Of a stretch of 64,000 nucleotides of DNA, positions 8,837 to 18,646 are shown one piece after another. The number at the start of each line of letters is the position of its first letter. The stretch's first letter is position 1. The stretch is from an uncultured Bartonella sp. (GTDB lineage: Bacteria; Pseudomonadota; Alphaproteobacteria; Rhizobiales; Rhizobiaceae). Under the pieces are notes generated by a model. It worked only from the letters and a program-made list of their open reading frames with translations. It did not search any database and was not told where the DNA came from. The DNA lies in assembly GCF_946479275.1 (NCBI RefSeq), contig NZ_CAMLFE010000002.1, positions 158,482 to 222,481 of the forward strand, in the 5' to 3' direction. The position numbers and the translations under genes were made by a program.

Positions 8837-10168
8837 ATGGTCCATGATAGCCAAATTGATAAAGCTTCTGCATTGGTAGAAGCTGCACGCAAAGCTGGTG
8901 CCGATAGCTCGGATGCTGTTATCGTCCGCTCGCGCTCGGTAAGCGTGTCGGTGCGTCTTGGCAAAGTGGAAGCAACCGAAGCCTCGGAAAATGATGATTT
9001 CTCGTTACGCGTATTTGTCGGCAAAAGGGTAGCGAGTATTTCGGCAAACCTTTCGGCCGACCCGATAAGTCTTGCCGAACGGGCGGTTGCCATGGCCAAA
9101 GTTTCACCTGAAAATCCTTTTGAAGGTTTGGCTGATCGCACCCGTCTTGTTAAAGCCCCAAAAGACCTTGATCTGTTCGATCCATTTGTTCCGGATAGTA
9201 AATATCTCACCGAAAAAGCCCTGGAGACTGAAAATTCCGCTTTATCTGTCAAAGGTGTCACCAACTCTGATGGCGCTTCTGCCGGTTATGGAAGTGGCGG
9301 ATTGGTTCTTGTAACCAGTGACGGTTTTTGCGGCAGCTATCAATCAAGCCGCTTTTCCTTCTCGTGCAGTGCGCTTGCCGGAGAAGGAACGGCAATGGAA
9401 CGCGACTACGATTATACAACAGCTCTTCACCACGAAGATCTCGACGAGACAACGACAATCGGGAAAAACGCCGGTGAGCGCGCCGTTAGACGATTAAATG
9501 CGCAAAAGCCGAAAACCGGAACTGTCAATGTTATTTTCGAGCCACGGATGGCACGCACGATTGCAAGCCATATTGCTTCAATGGTGAATGGAGCAGCTGT
9601 TGCCCGCAAAACCAGCCTGTTGCAAAACAGAATGGGCGAACAAATTATGAAACCGACAATAATGGTCACCGATCAACCGTTAAAAAAACGCGGGAATTCC
9701 TCCCGCCCGTTTGATGGTGAAGGTGTGGAAGGTGTGGCTCTCAACGTGATTGAAAATGGCGTTCTCAAGCACTGGTTTTTATCTTCATCGGTTGCCCGCG
9801 AACTTCATCTTGAAACCAATGGTCACGGCGTGCGCTCGGCTTCTTCTGTACAACCGGCAAGCACCAATTTCGCAATCGAACCCGGGGAAAAAACGCCAGA
9901 TGAGATGATGAAAGCGATCAAAAACGGCTTTTATGTCACCGAGCTCTTCGGCCACGGCGTTGATCTTGTGACCGGTCAATATAGCCGCGGCGCATCGGGA
10001 TTCTGGATTGAAAATGGTGAGCTCGCTTATCCGGTTAGTGAAGTTACTCTCGGTTCCAATCTTATTGATATGTTGTCACATCTGACACCGGCGAGCGATA
10101 TTGACCGTCGTTATGGGACAGCTGCCCCTAGTTTGTTGATTGAAGGAATGACCCTTGCAGGCAAATAG
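8837..10168 (+). CDS. pmbA: TldD/PmbA family protein, PmbA (TldE)-like
   Basis: 443 residues matching the non-catalytic half of the TldD/TldE protease, which degrades peptides such as CcdA and matures microcin B17 in E. coli. The TldD signature HExxxH is absent, so this should be the PmbA/TldE subunit; a TldD gene must lie outside the window. The conserved C-terminal region (TELFGHGVDLVTGQYSRG followed by GFWIENGELAYPVSEVT) is present. GAGAGGAAT precedes ATG 8837. The 3' end overlaps the next gene by 14 bases. The role in this organism is inferred from family only; it is cytosolic. Confidence 0.88.
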   Translation: MVHDSQIDKASALVEAARKAGADSSDAVIVRSRSVSVSVRLGKVEATEASENDDFSLRVFVGKRVASISANLSADPISLAERAVAMAKVSPENPFEGLADRTRLVKAPKDLDLFDPFVPDSKYLTEKALETENSALSVKGVTNSDGASAGYGSGGLVLVTSDGFCGSYQSSRFSFSCSALAGEGTAMERDYDYTTALHHEDLDETTTIGKNAGERAVRRLNAQKPKTGTVNVIFEPRMARTIASHIASMVNGAAVARKTSLLQNRMGEQIMKPTIMVTDQPLKKRGNSSRPFDGEGVEGVALNVIENGVLKHWFLSSSVARELHLETNGHGVRSASSVQPASTNFAIEPGEKTPDEMMKAIKNGFYVTELFGHGVDLVTGQYSRGASGFWIENGELAYPVSEVTLGSNLIDMLSHLTPASDIDRRYGTAAPSLLIEGMTLAGK

Positions 10169-10955
10169 CACAACCAATTCGGACGATCTGGAGCTTATCG
10201 TCACTGCTGCTCATCAAGCGGGAAAGACGGCTCTAAGCTATTTCGGGCACAACCCGAAAGTCTGGATTAAACCGGGAAATTCACCGGTAAGCGAAGGCGA
10301 TTTTGCTGCCGATAAAGTTCTGAAAGAGCTTTTATTGACCGCCCGGCCTGATTATGGATGGATTTCGGAAGAAACCAAGGATGAACGCCCGCATAACGAC
10401 TATAAACGATATTTTGTGGTTGATCCGATTGATGGAACGCGCGGTTTTCTTTCCGGTTCGAAACATTGGTGTGTGTCAGTTGCCGTTGTAGAAGATGGAA
10501 TTTCGCAAGTTGGCGTTCTCGATTGTCCTGCAACCCATTCCGTTTACAAGGCTGAACGTAGTAAAGGTGCTAGTCTTAATGGCAATAGGCTCGCACTTCT
10601 AAAAGGGCATGAAGGTAAACTAGTCGTTTCTGCAACCGGAAAATTCGAAGCCCAACTTCCCGCAGAATTCAAGTCACAGGTTAGTTTTGCCCATTATCTT
10701 CCCTCGCTTGCCTATCGCATCGCACTTGCAGCTGAAGGAAAAATAGACATCGTCTTGATAAAACCGGAAAGCCATGATTGGGATATAGCCGCAGCTGATC
10801 TTATCTTGCAGGAATGTGGTGGTTTGATAAAAGATATCGACGATAAGACACCACTTTATGGAAAAGCACCATTTGAACACGATTTTTTGATTGCAGGCTT
10901 AAACCGCGAGCTTGATAACGTGATAGATATTGTCCGTAAAATACGATTTCGTTAA
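10155..10955 (+). CDS. cysQ: 3'(2'),5'-bisphosphate nucleotidase / inositol monophosphatase family protein (CysQ-like)
   Basis: A magnesium-dependent phosphatase, most likely hydrolysing 3'-phosphoadenosine 5'-phosphate from sulfate assimilation, with inositol phosphatase as the alternative. Metal-ligand motifs of the family are visible: SEET near residues 71-74, VVDPIDGTRGF at about 88-98 (Asp90 and Asp93) and SHDWDIAAADL near 209. It has 266 residues. The start is TTG 10155, inside the end of pmbA, with GAAGGA upstream; no ATG is available in the N-terminal part. The neighbours suggest co-transcription with pmbA and the lipid A genes, an arrangement common in Rhizobiales. Confidence 0.82.
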   Translation: MQANSTTNSDDLELIVTAAHQAGKTALSYFGHNPKVWIKPGNSPVSEGDFAADKVLKELLLTARPDYGWISEETKDERPHNDYKRYFVVDPIDGTRGFLSGSKHWCVSVAVVEDGISQVGVLDCPATHSVYKAERSKGASLNGNRLALLKGHEGKLVVSATGKFEAQLPAEFKSQVSFAHYLPSLAYRIALAAEGKIDIVLIKPESHDWDIAAADLILQECGGLIKDIDDKTPLYGKAPFEHDFLIAGLNRELDNVIDIVRKIRFR

Positions 10956-10999
10956 TCTGCTAACGAATTAAAATGGGTAGAGTCATACAGGAGGTACAT

Positions 11000-11245
11000 A
11001 TGAGCGCGACAGGTGAACCGAAACAACTATTGCATCTGGTTTTCGGAGGAGAATTGAAGAGCCTTGATAGCAACGAATTCCGTGATCTTGATAACCTTGA
11101 TATCGTAGGAATTTTTCCGGATTACAAGTCGGCTGAAGCCGCATGGCGGGCAAAGGCCCAGTCAAGCGTTGATAATGCACTGCAGCGCTATTTCATCGTC
11201 CACCTGCACCGGTTGCTCGACCCTGAACATACTGAAAGCAAATAA
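11000..11245 (+). CDS. DUF4170 domain-containing protein
   Basis: A small protein of 81 residues with unknown function. It matches the DUF4170 family by its length and by the pattern LLHLVFGGEL, FPDYKSAEAAWRAKAQ and RYFIVHLHRLLDPE. ATG 11000 follows a perfect AGGAGG with five-base spacing; an upstream in-frame start at 10973 has no such signal. In Rhizobiales this family sits between the CysQ-like gene and the DUF374 acyltransferase, as here. No signal peptide or membrane segment is seen, so it is probably cytosolic. Any link to lipid A transfer is guilt by association only. Confidence 0.8.
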   Translation: MSATGEPKQLLHLVFGGELKSLDSNEFRDLDNLDIVGIFPDYKSAEAAWRAKAQSSVDNALQRYFIVHLHRLLDPEHTESK

Positions 11246-11356
11246 TAGATATTTGCTTATTCTGAAACGAGCCGGTACAGTTTTAACACTTTTTGAAGCA
11301 TTTTTGCATTCTTTATTCGGCATTTGATTGCCATGTCTTGATCTTGTAAGGAGATT

Positions 11357-11473
11357 ATGACAATGACAGACCGTGTCATGGATTGGCTTTTCAAATGCCT
11401 TCGCGGGCTTATGTTATTTTCAATAATGGGGATTGTAGCCCGCCTCGTTAAAAGTGATTGGTTCGACACTTGA
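11357..11473 (+). CDS. Small membrane protein, 38 residues
   Basis: This short reading frame encodes 38 residues. It contains an amphipathic N-terminal part (DRVMDWLFKCLRGL), one hydrophobic segment (LMLFSIMGIVARLV) and the C-terminus KSDWFDT. TAAGGAG lies directly upstream; the second ATG at 11363 has better spacing, giving 36 residues. The stop TGA is followed without a gap by the ATG of the acyltransferase (TGAATG), which argues for coupled translation and that this is a real gene. I recognise no family. The position suggests a small partner of the membrane-associated acyltransferase; this is inference. Confidence 0.6.
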   Translation: MTMTDRVMDWLFKCLRGLMLFSIMGIVARLVKSDWFDT

Positions 11474-12229
11474 ATGACTGAAAAGAAAAAACAAAAAAAA
11501 TCGGACTTTTTAAACCGACTGTGGCGTAGAATCCGTTATCCATTGATGAACGCCCGCATAACCAAAGCGATCGTTGTATCGCTCATGGCAAATTATCTGC
11601 GTCTGGTTTATTGGACCAATCCACGACTTGAAGGGTCTGATAATCCGCAAAATGCCCATGATGCCTATAACCCGTTTATTATCACGTTCTGGCATGGGCG
11701 TCATATTATGGGGCCGTTCTTGCGCCCCAAAAAAGAACATATCATTGCCATGTTTTCGCGTTCTGCTGATGCCGAGATCAATGCACGGGTCGGCGAAAAG
11801 CTGGGTCTTGAAACAGTGCGCGGCTCGGGCGGACGAACAAAACATCAAAATACCGACAAAGGCGGTGCACGGGCATTGCTTACTCTCAAACGGGCCTTAC
11901 AAGAAGGCAAAACAGCCGCAATGATTGCCGATATTGCGCACGGGAAAGCGCGCGAAGCCGGCAAAGGTATTATATTACTCGCAAAAATATCCGGCCGCCC
12001 TATTGTTCCCTATATCTATTCGTTTTCCCATGTCAAAATTTTGGAAAAAACTTGGGATAAAACCGTAATTCCGCTGCCATTCGGACACTCTATCTTTCTC
12101 ATGGGAGACGCGTTTTATGTACCGGAAGATGCCGATGACGACCTCATGGAACAAAAACGTATCGAACTTTCCGACATTATGAACCGTCTGACGGACGAGG
12201 CAGAAAAACGCCTCAAAGAAAGAAAATAG
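11474..12229 (+). CDS. DUF374 family lysophospholipid acyltransferase-like protein
   Basis: 251 residues of the DUF374 family, related to glycerophosphate/LPS acyltransferases. A basic N-terminus and a weak hydrophobic segment (ITKAIVVSLMANYLRLVYW) suggest inner-membrane association. The conserved block ITFWHGRHIMGPFL near residue 70, RGSGGRTKHQN near 117 and the MIADIAHGKAREAGKG segment near 155 are family hallmarks. It sits directly upstream of waaA and lpxK, so a role in acylating lipid A or a precursor is likely but the acyl donor and position are unknown. It follows the 38-residue protein without a gap and precedes waaA by ten bases. Confidence 0.8.
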   Translation: MTEKKKQKKSDFLNRLWRRIRYPLMNARITKAIVVSLMANYLRLVYWTNPRLEGSDNPQNAHDAYNPFIITFWHGRHIMGPFLRPKKEHIIAMFSRSADAEINARVGEKLGLETVRGSGGRTKHQNTDKGGARALLTLKRALQEGKTAAMIADIAHGKAREAGKGIILLAKISGRPIVPYIYSFSHVKILEKTWDKTVIPLPFGHSIFLMGDAFYVPEDADDDLMEQKRIELSDIMNRLTDEAEKRLKERK

Positions 12230-12239
12230 GGGGAGCACT

Positions 12240-13562
12240 ATGAAGGAATTCAAGGCTCGCACGGCACTCTATCTCTATCGCATGGCAGGCGGCTTGATCA
12301 GTCCATTTCTTCCCTTCTATCTTTCCATGAGGGCAGCGCGCGGCAAGGAAGACCCGCACCGAAAACGTGAACGCATGGGGCGCACAAACAAGAAGCGGCC
12401 GGAAGGGCCACTTATATGGCTTCATGCAGCAAGTGTGGGAGAAACATTGGCACTTGTTCCGCTCATCGACCGTATTTTGCAACTTCATATCAATGTCCTT
12501 TTGACAACTGGCACCGTTACATCTGCAAGCCTCGTCGAAAACCGTTTCGGCAGCCGTGTCATTCATCAATTCGCGCCGCTTGACGTTAAACCGGCGGTAA
12601 GAAGGTTTCTCGACCATTGGAAACCTGATCTGGCACTTGTTTGCGAATCGGAAATCTGGCCATTACGAATCAACGGGCTTGCGCGCCGTCATATCCCGCA
12701 AGTCATGGTGAACGCACATATGTCCGGCCGTTCATTCCATTCATGGCAAAAGCGGCCGGCTCTCGCTTCGCACATTTTCAGGCAGATTGATGCAGCCATC
12801 GGGCAAAGCGAAAGCGATGCCGAACAATATCATGCACTCGGCGTCAAAACGGTCGCGGTCTCGGGGAATCTGAAAGCCGACATTGCACCTTCTGCCGATA
12901 AAAATCTGTTAATGCAATATCGTGCAAGCCTACATAACCGGCTGGTTTGGGCAGCTATCTCCACCCATGAGGGAGAAGAAAATATCGCTGCCGAAGTTCA
13001 TCTTGCGTTAAAAACACGGCTGCCTAATCTTTTGACGATCATTGTGCCCCGTCATCCTGAAAGGGCTGACGCGATTATGGAAGAACTTGAAAAGAAGTCC
13101 CTTCACGTTATCCGTCACAGTGAAAAACGGATGCCCGATGAGAATACCGATATTATACTTGTCGATACTATTGGCGAAATGGGGGTGTTTTTACAACTTG
13201 CAAAGGTTTCATTTATCGGCAAGTCGCTAACCGAAACCGGTGGGCACAATCCGCTTGAACCGGCGCTTCTCGGATCGGCTATACTGACGGGCCCACATGT
13301 GGAAAATTTCAAAGATACATTCGATGTATTTTTTGCAAATAATGCAGCAAGAATCGTTGAAGATGCCACGCAACTTGCCGTCCAGCTCAACACACTTTTG
13401 ACCCACGAGCCAACCCGCTATGAAATGATCGAAGCGGCGTACGATACGGCCACAAATATGAGCGGTGCACTCGAGCGGACGTTAAAAGTGCTACGGCCGT
13501 TCATTGATCCATTGATTATGCAGGCCAAGCTTCATCATCAGGATACCAATCATGGTTGGTGA
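12240..13562 (+). CDS. waaA: 3-deoxy-D-manno-octulosonic acid (Kdo) transferase WaaA
   Basis: WaaA transfers Kdo from CMP-Kdo to the lipid IVA precursor at the cytoplasmic face of the inner membrane. The 440-residue protein has an N-terminal membrane-anchoring segment (LYLYRMAGGLISPFLPFYLS), the acceptor-binding domain with LIWLHAASVGETLALVPLI and the catalytic-region Glu, then a GT-B C-terminal half with VPRHPERAD and GHNPLEPALLGSAILTGPH. AGGGGGAGC lies just before the ATG. The gene overlaps lpxK by 11 bases. kdsB, which makes the CMP-Kdo donor, is elsewhere in this window at 40.3 kb. Whether it adds one or two Kdo residues cannot be told. Confidence 0.93.
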   Translation: MKEFKARTALYLYRMAGGLISPFLPFYLSMRAARGKEDPHRKRERMGRTNKKRPEGPLIWLHAASVGETLALVPLIDRILQLHINVLLTTGTVTSASLVENRFGSRVIHQFAPLDVKPAVRRFLDHWKPDLALVCESEIWPLRINGLARRHIPQVMVNAHMSGRSFHSWQKRPALASHIFRQIDAAIGQSESDAEQYHALGVKTVAVSGNLKADIAPSADKNLLMQYRASLHNRLVWAAISTHEGEENIAAEVHLALKTRLPNLLTIIVPRHPERADAIMEELEKKSLHVIRHSEKRMPDENTDIILVDTIGEMGVFLQLAKVSFIGKSLTETGGHNPLEPALLGSAILTGPHVENFKDTFDVFFANNAARIVEDATQLAVQLNTLLTHEPTRYEMIEAAYDTATNMSGALERTLKVLRPFIDPLIMQAKLHHQDTNHGW

Positions 13563-14574
13563 GGCGCCCGACTTCTGGTGGAATGAACAAAAAGTCATGC
13601 GTTGGCTTTTACTGCCGGTTTCGTGGATTTACGGGTTTTTTGCCCGCCGTAGAATGGAACGGGAAAATGTTCCGGTGATTGATCTTCCGGTTTTGTGTGT
13701 CGGCAATTTTACGCTTGGTGGAACGGGGAAAACTCCGGTTGTTATCAGCCTTGCGAGGGCCGCCAAGAAACTTGGTCTTAATCCGGGAATTGTTTCGCGT
13801 GGATACGGCGGCGAAATACTGAGCCCGCATCTCATCGACCCCGAATTTGACAAGGCACGAGAAGTCGGTGATGAACCATTACTCCTTGCCCGACATGCAC
13901 CGGTTGCTGTAGCAACCGACAGATTGGAAGCAGCAAAACTTTTACAACAACAGGGGTGCAACCTCATCCTGATGGACGATGGTTTTCAAAGTCGCCGTTT
14001 ATTCGTCGATTACGCCCTGATGGTGGTGGATGGCTTGCGCGGTTTGGGTAACAATGCGGTGTTTCCGGCAGGTCCACTTCGTGCGCCGCTTGTAACCCAA
14101 CTTGCCTATACCGATAGTGTGCTGATAATCGGCAATGGTGACAAAGGTAACGAAGTTATCCATTTGGCAGCCCGTGCAGCAAAACCCTTAAACTTTGCCC
14201 ATCTTGTGCCCTCTGCCAACGACACTGTTTCGGGCAAAAAATTTCTGGCCTTTGCAGGCATAGGAAATCCGCAAAAATTTTTCCGTTCGATTGGCGAATT
14301 GGATGGGAAAGTTGAACAAACACGGATTTTTGCCGACCATCATTTCTATACAGATTTCGATCTTGATGACATTATCGGCTCGGCGAAGGCAAAGCACCTT
14401 TCTGTTGCAACCACCGCAAAAGATTTTGCCCGTTTAAAAACCGATGGACAGGACAAAAAGCTTGAAAATCTTGTTGTGTTCGATGTCGAAGTTCAATTTG
14501 ATGATCCGGATTTTTGTAAGCAACGGATAAATGAAACACTTGAGGCGTTCAAAAACCGCTCCAACAAAGAATAA
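13552..14574 (+). CDS. lpxK: Tetraacyldisaccharide 4'-kinase LpxK
   Basis: LpxK phosphorylates the 4' position of the lipid A disaccharide with ATP, giving lipid IVA, the substrate of WaaA. The 340-residue protein has an N-terminal hydrophobic helix (VMRWLLLPVSWIYGFFA), then the P-loop GNFTLGGTGKTP at residues 51-62, LMDDGFQ near 142 with the catalytic-region Asp and LRAPL shortly after. The start lies inside the end of waaA. It is last in the operon and is followed after six bases by a terminator hairpin. Confidence 0.94.
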   Translation: MVGEAPDFWWNEQKVMRWLLLPVSWIYGFFARRRMERENVPVIDLPVLCVGNFTLGGTGKTPVVISLARAAKKLGLNPGIVSRGYGGEILSPHLIDPEFDKAREVGDEPLLLARHAPVAVATDRLEAAKLLQQQGCNLILMDDGFQSRRLFVDYALMVVDGLRGLGNNAVFPAGPLRAPLVTQLAYTDSVLIIGNGDKGNEVIHLAARAAKPLNFAHLVPSANDTVSGKKFLAFAGIGNPQKFFRSIGELDGKVEQTRIFADHHFYTDFDLDDIIGSAKAKHLSVATTAKDFARLKTDGQDKKLENLVVFDVEVQFDDPDFCKQRINETLEAFKNRSNKE

Positions 14575-14580
14575 AAATCA

Positions 14581-14610
14581 AAAAGCGCCTTATATGGGCG
14601 CTTTTCTTTA
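14581..14610 (+). terminator. Intrinsic terminator after lpxK
   Basis: AAAAGCGCC (14581-14589) pairs with GGCGCTTTT (14597-14605), loop TTATATG, and the T-rich tail CTTTTCTTTA follows. It ends the pmbA-to-lpxK unit. Confidence 0.8.
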
Positions 14611-14638
14611 AACTGAATTCATAAACTATAAATAACGC

Positions 14639-14881
14639 TTATTTTTTAAGCGTTGTACCTAAAAGCTTACGTAAACGGGGATCGCATTCAAGTTCGCGGC
14701 GATAGGAAATTTCGCAACTTGCATAAGCTTCCTGACGTGGTGCACTCCAATATCTTAACTCGTCCAGCGGAATTTTCTCGCCTGTAATTGCACATAAAAC
14801 ATAAGTTCCGTGTGTTAAAACCTCATAATCGCCACTCAGGTAATGGAGTTGCGCCTCGCGTTCACCACCGGGAAACATCAT
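14639..14881 (-). CDS. DUF2093 domain-containing protein
   Basis: An 80-residue protein of unknown function that matches the alphaproteobacterial DUF2093 family in its conserved core (LHYLSGDYEVLTHGTYVLCA, then GEKIPLDELRYWSAPRQEAYAS). The core looks like a compact beta-rich domain. It has no signal peptide. It is transcribed away from mutL's promoter side and towards lpxK, ending close to the lpxK terminator. Two adjacent ATGs could start it. No functional statement is justified. Confidence 0.85.
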   Translation of the reverse strand: MMFPGGEREAQLHYLSGDYEVLTHGTYVLCAITGEKIPLDELRYWSAPRQEAYASCEISYRRELECDPRLRKLLGTTLKK

Positions 14882-15402
14882 TATTCTAAACCTTTCAGAT
14901 TGCTTACCATCGATGATTATAAAGCGTTAGCAAAAACTATAAAAGCCTTAAATCGGTCACTCACGAAACTATTGATAGTCGTTCAAACATATCGTGCCTT
15001 TGCAAAAGTTCACTTTTTATCTTCTCTATCTTTAATCCGATCGAAGAGATTTTTGTTTCCATTCAGGATTTTTCTCGTTCAAGCTTTTTCCACCTATCCG
15101 GCACGAACTTTCAAGGCCGGAGGCCGGACGGTTTTTGTTACGAGAAGAAAAACATATCAATGAAGTTCAATAAATGACTTCACGGTAAACCGAAAAGCCA
15201 ACCTGTTTTCCAGGAAAAGCACCGGAAATCGTTTATCCGAACCGTTTCCGGTTTAATTCAGCGGCATAATTCCGTGTGCTAAGCGTTTTTCCGTTGCATA
15301 AAATTGGCAGACAAAGCCGCAGACCGGCTTTTCAACCTAAAATCATCTGTTCTTAAATCTCGATGACGAACAAACACCTGCAGCCTTTCAAAATCAAAAC
15401 AA
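14882..15402. other. Spacer with no supported gene
   Basis: This 521-base spacer lies between DUF2093 and the 3' end of mutL. The plus-strand open frame across 14843-15163 overlaps DUF2093 and has no ribosome binding site. No strong hairpin or RNA gene is recognised. The promoter of DUF2093 must be near 14890-14960. Confidence 0.4.
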
Positions 15403-17268
15403 TCAACGGCGGCCGAACAATCTTTCAATATCGGTAAGTTTCAATTCGACATAGGTCGGGCGTCCGTGATTACAGGTTCCGGAACCCGGAGTTGCTTCCA
15501 TCTGGCGTAAAAGCGCATTCATTTCTTCCGCACGCAACAAGCGGCCGGAACGCACCGATCCGTGACAGGCCATGGTTGCCGCGACGTAATCAAGCATGGC
15601 TTTAAGCCCGTTTGTTGTATCATAATCGGCGGCTTCGTCAGCCAAATCGGCAATAAGGCCTTTGACATCCACCTCGCCAAGCATGGCTGGGGTTTCACGA
15701 ACCGCGACAGCACCGGGGCCGAAAGGCTCAATTTTCAGGCCGAACTTTTGCAGCGTCTCTGCATGTGTCAAAAGGCGGGTTGCATCTTCTTCCGGCAATT
15801 CCACAATTTCGGGAATAAGCAAGATTTGGGATGGCAAAGGCTTGGAATAGAGTGCCTTTTTCAAAGCCTCGTAAACCAGCCTCTCATGCGCTGCATGTTG
15901 ATCGACGATAATGAGGCTGTCTTCGGTTTGGGCGATGATATAATTTTTGTGAATTTGGGCGCGTGCTGCACCAAGGGGGAAACGTTGTTCCTCTACACTT
16001 GGAATTTCCATCGCCGGACGGCTATCTGTCGTCGGTTGATCAAGATCGCCCAACACATTTCCATAGTCTTCACTGAAGCCTGATGAGGGTGTTGTATAAA
16101 GCGGTTGGTTGACCATTTGTGCTGCTGGCGGCACCGGCGCTCTTGAATATGAATCATACGAAAAAGCTCTATTATTAGAATAGGTTGGGTGCAGTGGAAC
16201 AGATGAAGATGGTGCAATACCATCAGGACGGAAACTTTTAAGCATGGCCTCCGCCCCCGTCGTTGCGGGGTGAATGCCGGCATGACTTAAAGCCTCACGG
16301 ATGCCACCAACAATAAGCCCGCGCACTAAACTCTGATCGCGAAAACGCACATCCGCCTTTGCCGGATGGACATTGACATCAACATCGGATGAAGGAAGAT
16401 TGATGAAAAGCACACAAACCGAATAGCGGTCGCGCGCCATTGCATCGGCATAAGCCCCTCGGATGGCGCCCAATATCAACTTATCGCGCACCGGTCGGCC
16501 GTTCACATAAGCAAACTGATGGAGACTGTTACCCCGATTGAAAGATGGTATGCCGGCAAAGCCTTTAAGCTCCACGCCCTCTCTTACCGCGTCAAGAGTA
16601 ATAACGTTGGGGGCAAAATCTTTTCCCATAATTTGGGTGATACGCTGTAATTGTGCCTCTTCGCCTGTCCCTGTGGCGGAGAAGTCGAGCATCGAGCGAT
16701 CTGTACCGGAAAGCGAAAAACGGACATTCGGAAATGCAATGGCAATCCGTTTGACAATATCGGTTATCGCATTGGCTTCCGCACGGTCTGTCTTCATGAA
16801 TTTGAGGCGTGCCGGCGTAACATAAAAAAGATCACGCACTTCGACAATTGTTCCCGCATTACCGGCTGCGGGACGCGGCCCATCAACATGTCCGGCATTA
16901 ACAACAATTTCCGCCGCATGTTCCGAAAAGGCTGTGCGTGACACCATTTTCAACTTTGAAACCGAACCGATTGACGGCAAAGCTTCGCCACGAAATCCGA
17001 GTGAATGGATGTCGTGAACATTATCGTCGAGTTTGGATGTGCAATGGCGTGATATTGCCAGTTCAAGTTCTTCCTCGGCAATACCGCACCCGTTATCCGA
17101 CACGCGGATCAGGCTTTTGCCACCACCGGCGGTTACAATTTCTATCCGTGTCGCACCGGCATCAATCGCATTTTCGACAAGTTCTTTGACCACACTTGCC
17201 GGACGTTCGATCACTTCGCCCGCTGCAATCTGGTTGATTACGGTTTCACTGAGATGATGTATTGTCAT
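15403..17268 (-). CDS. mutL: DNA mismatch repair protein MutL (endonuclease type)
   Basis: MutL couples mismatch recognition by MutS to strand incision. The N-terminal GHKL ATPase shows [15 protein letters not shown] (Glu32, Asn36 region), DNGCGI at 58-63 and GFRGEAL at 91-97. After a long proline- and serine-rich linker (about 330-430) comes the dimerisation domain with [12 protein letters not shown] at 456-467, which fits the metal-binding endonuclease motif DQHA(x2)E(x4)E, plus ACHGS near 567 and CNHGRP at about 599-604. The protein should therefore nick DNA itself, as expected in bacteria without MutH. It has 621 residues. No clear Shine-Dalgarno precedes ATG 17268. Confidence 0.95.
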   Translation of the reverse strand: MTIHHLSETVINQIAAGEVIERPASVVKELVENAIDAGATRIEIVTAGGGKSLIRVSDNGCGIAEEELELAISRHCTSKLDDNVHDIHSLGFRGEALPSIGSVSKLKMVSRTAFSEHAAEIVVNAGHVDGPRPAAGNAGTIVEVRDLFYVTPARLKFMKTDRAEANAITDIVKRIAIAFPNVRFSLSGTDRSMLDFSATGTGEEAQLQRITQIMGKDFAPNVITLDAVREGVELKGFAGIPSFNRGNSLHQFAYVNGRPVRDKLILGAIRGAYADAMARDRYSVCVLFINLPSSDVDVNVHPAKADVRFRDQSLVRGLIVGGIREALSHAGIHPATTGAEAMLKSFRPDGIAPSSSVPLHPTYSNNRAFSYDSYSRAPVPPAAQMVNQPLYTTPSSGFSEDYGNVLGDLDQPTTDSRPAMEIPSVEEQRFPLGAARAQIHKNYIIAQTEDSLIIVDQHAAHERLVYEALKKALYSKPLPSQILLIPEIVELPEEDATRLLTHAETLQKFGLKIEPFGPGAVAVRETPAMLGEVDVKGLIADLADEAADYDTTNGLKAMLDYVAATMACHGSVRSGRLLRAEEMNALLRQMEATPGSGTCNHGRPTYVELKLTDIERLFGRR

Positions 17269-17365
17269 GAAGTCGTTATAACCAATTTATGAAGCGGCGT
17301 ATAGCAAAAGCACATTCTCGCTCCGGCATTATCCCCCTTGAATAGATAATACCGATCGAGATTAT

Positions 17366-17399
17366 TTAAAAAAGCGCAAGCTTTTCAAAAAGCTTGCGC
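17366..17399 (-). terminator. Intrinsic terminator of metZ
   Basis: On the minus strand GCGCAAGCTTTT (17399-17388) pairs with its complement at 17385-17374, and a run of T follows (17373-17366). It lies 36 bases beyond the metZ stop and upstream of mutL. Confidence 0.8.
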
Positions 17400-17434
17400 C
17401 GGTCATATTTTGAACAATCGGGATAATCTAATTA

Positions 17435-18628
17435 TCAGAGTGAAGCGTTCAGTGCCTGTTCGACATCTTCCAACAAATCGTCAACATCTTCGAGACCAAC
17501 CGAAAAACGCAACAATCCGTCACTGATGCCAAGTTCGGCACGTGCTTCGGGGCCGATGCTCTGGTGTGTTGTTGTTGCCGGATGCGTCATGATGGAACGT
17601 GTGTCACCAAGATTATTGGAAATAAGCGGAATTGTCAGGTGGTTGCAGAATGAAAAAGCCGCTTTTTTACCGCCCTTCAGTTCAAAGGCAATCATTGTTG
17701 AACCGCCGGTCATCTGCTTTTTTATAATATCTCTTTGCGGGTGGTCGTCACGTCCAGGATAAACACATTTTGCAACTGCCTTATGCCCGCTGATAAAATC
17801 GGCAAGTTTTGCTGCCGAGCGTGTCATTTCCTCGACACGGAGCGGAAGCGTTTCCAGACTTTTCAACATGAGCCATGCAACATAGGGACTCATGCCCGGT
17901 CCCGTATGACGGAAGAAGTCCTGAAAATTTTCTGTCATCCATTCTTCACTCGATAAAACCATTCCACCGAGACAACGCCCATGCCCGTCAATATGTTTGG
18001 TGGTTGAATAGACAACAACATCAGCACCAAGTTCGAGAGGCTTTTGATAAAGCGGTGTTGCGAATACATTATCGACAATAACAGTTGCGCCAACTTTGTG
18101 GGCAAGTTCCGAAACCGCTTTAATGTCGACTATTTCCAAAGTCGGATTGGCGGGTGTTTCAAAAAATATTCCGCGTGTATTGGGACGGATTGCCTTTTCC
18201 CAATTTTCGATTTTGCGCCCGTCAATGATTGAAACCTCGACACCATAACGGGGCAAAACTTTTTCAATGATATAACGGCAGGAACCGAACATGGAACGAG
18301 CGGCAACAAAATGGTCGCCGGCTTTCACAAAACATAAAATAGCTGTCGAAACAGCGGCCATTCCCGAAGCAAGTGCGCGTGCACTTTCAGCCCCTTCCAA
18401 CGCACACATACGTTTTTCAAACATATCGTTGGTCGGATTGGCATAACGTGAATAGACAAACCCCGGATCCTCTCCATCAAAACGCCTTTCGGCCGCTTCG
18501 GCACTCGGATAGGTAAAGCCCTGGGTTAGATAAATCGCTTCACAGACTTCTCCATAAGGAGAGCGTTGAGCCCCCGCATGAACCATTTCTGTAGCGGTGT
18601 GGTATTTACGATGCGGATTAAGTGTCAT
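17435..18628 (-). CDS. metZ: O-succinylhomoserine sulfhydrylase MetZ
   Basis: A pyridoxal-phosphate enzyme of the Cys/Met metabolism family, expected to convert O-succinylhomoserine and sulfide to homocysteine, the direct-sulfhydrylation step of methionine synthesis. The 397-residue product has YSRYANPTN for cofactor phosphate binding, the Lys Schiff-base segment STTKHIDGHGRCLGG, and LGDTRSIMTHPATTTH in the C-terminal domain. MetZ rather than MetB/MetC is preferred because of the rhizobial-type N-terminus (HRKYHTATEMVHAG) and because of the SAM-II leader; the exact acyl-homoserine is inferred. AGGTG lies six bases before ATG 18628. It forms a single-gene unit ended by its own terminator. Confidence 0.88.
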   Translation of the reverse strand: MTLNPHRKYHTATEMVHAGAQRSPYGEVCEAIYLTQGFTYPSAEAAERRFDGEDPGFVYSRYANPTNDMFEKRMCALEGAESARALASGMAAVSTAILCFVKAGDHFVAARSMFGSCRYIIEKVLPRYGVEVSIIDGRKIENWEKAIRPNTRGIFFETPANPTLEIVDIKAVSELAHKVGATVIVDNVFATPLYQKPLELGADVVVYSTTKHIDGHGRCLGGMVLSSEEWMTENFQDFFRHTGPGMSPYVAWLMLKSLETLPLRVEEMTRSAAKLADFISGHKAVAKCVYPGRDDHPQRDIIKKQMTGGSTMIAFELKGGKKAAFSFCNHLTIPLISNNLGDTRSIMTHPATTTHQSIGPEARAELGISDGLLRFSVGLEDVDDLLEDVEQALNASL

Positions 18629-18646
18629 AAGTCACCTGCTTTCATC

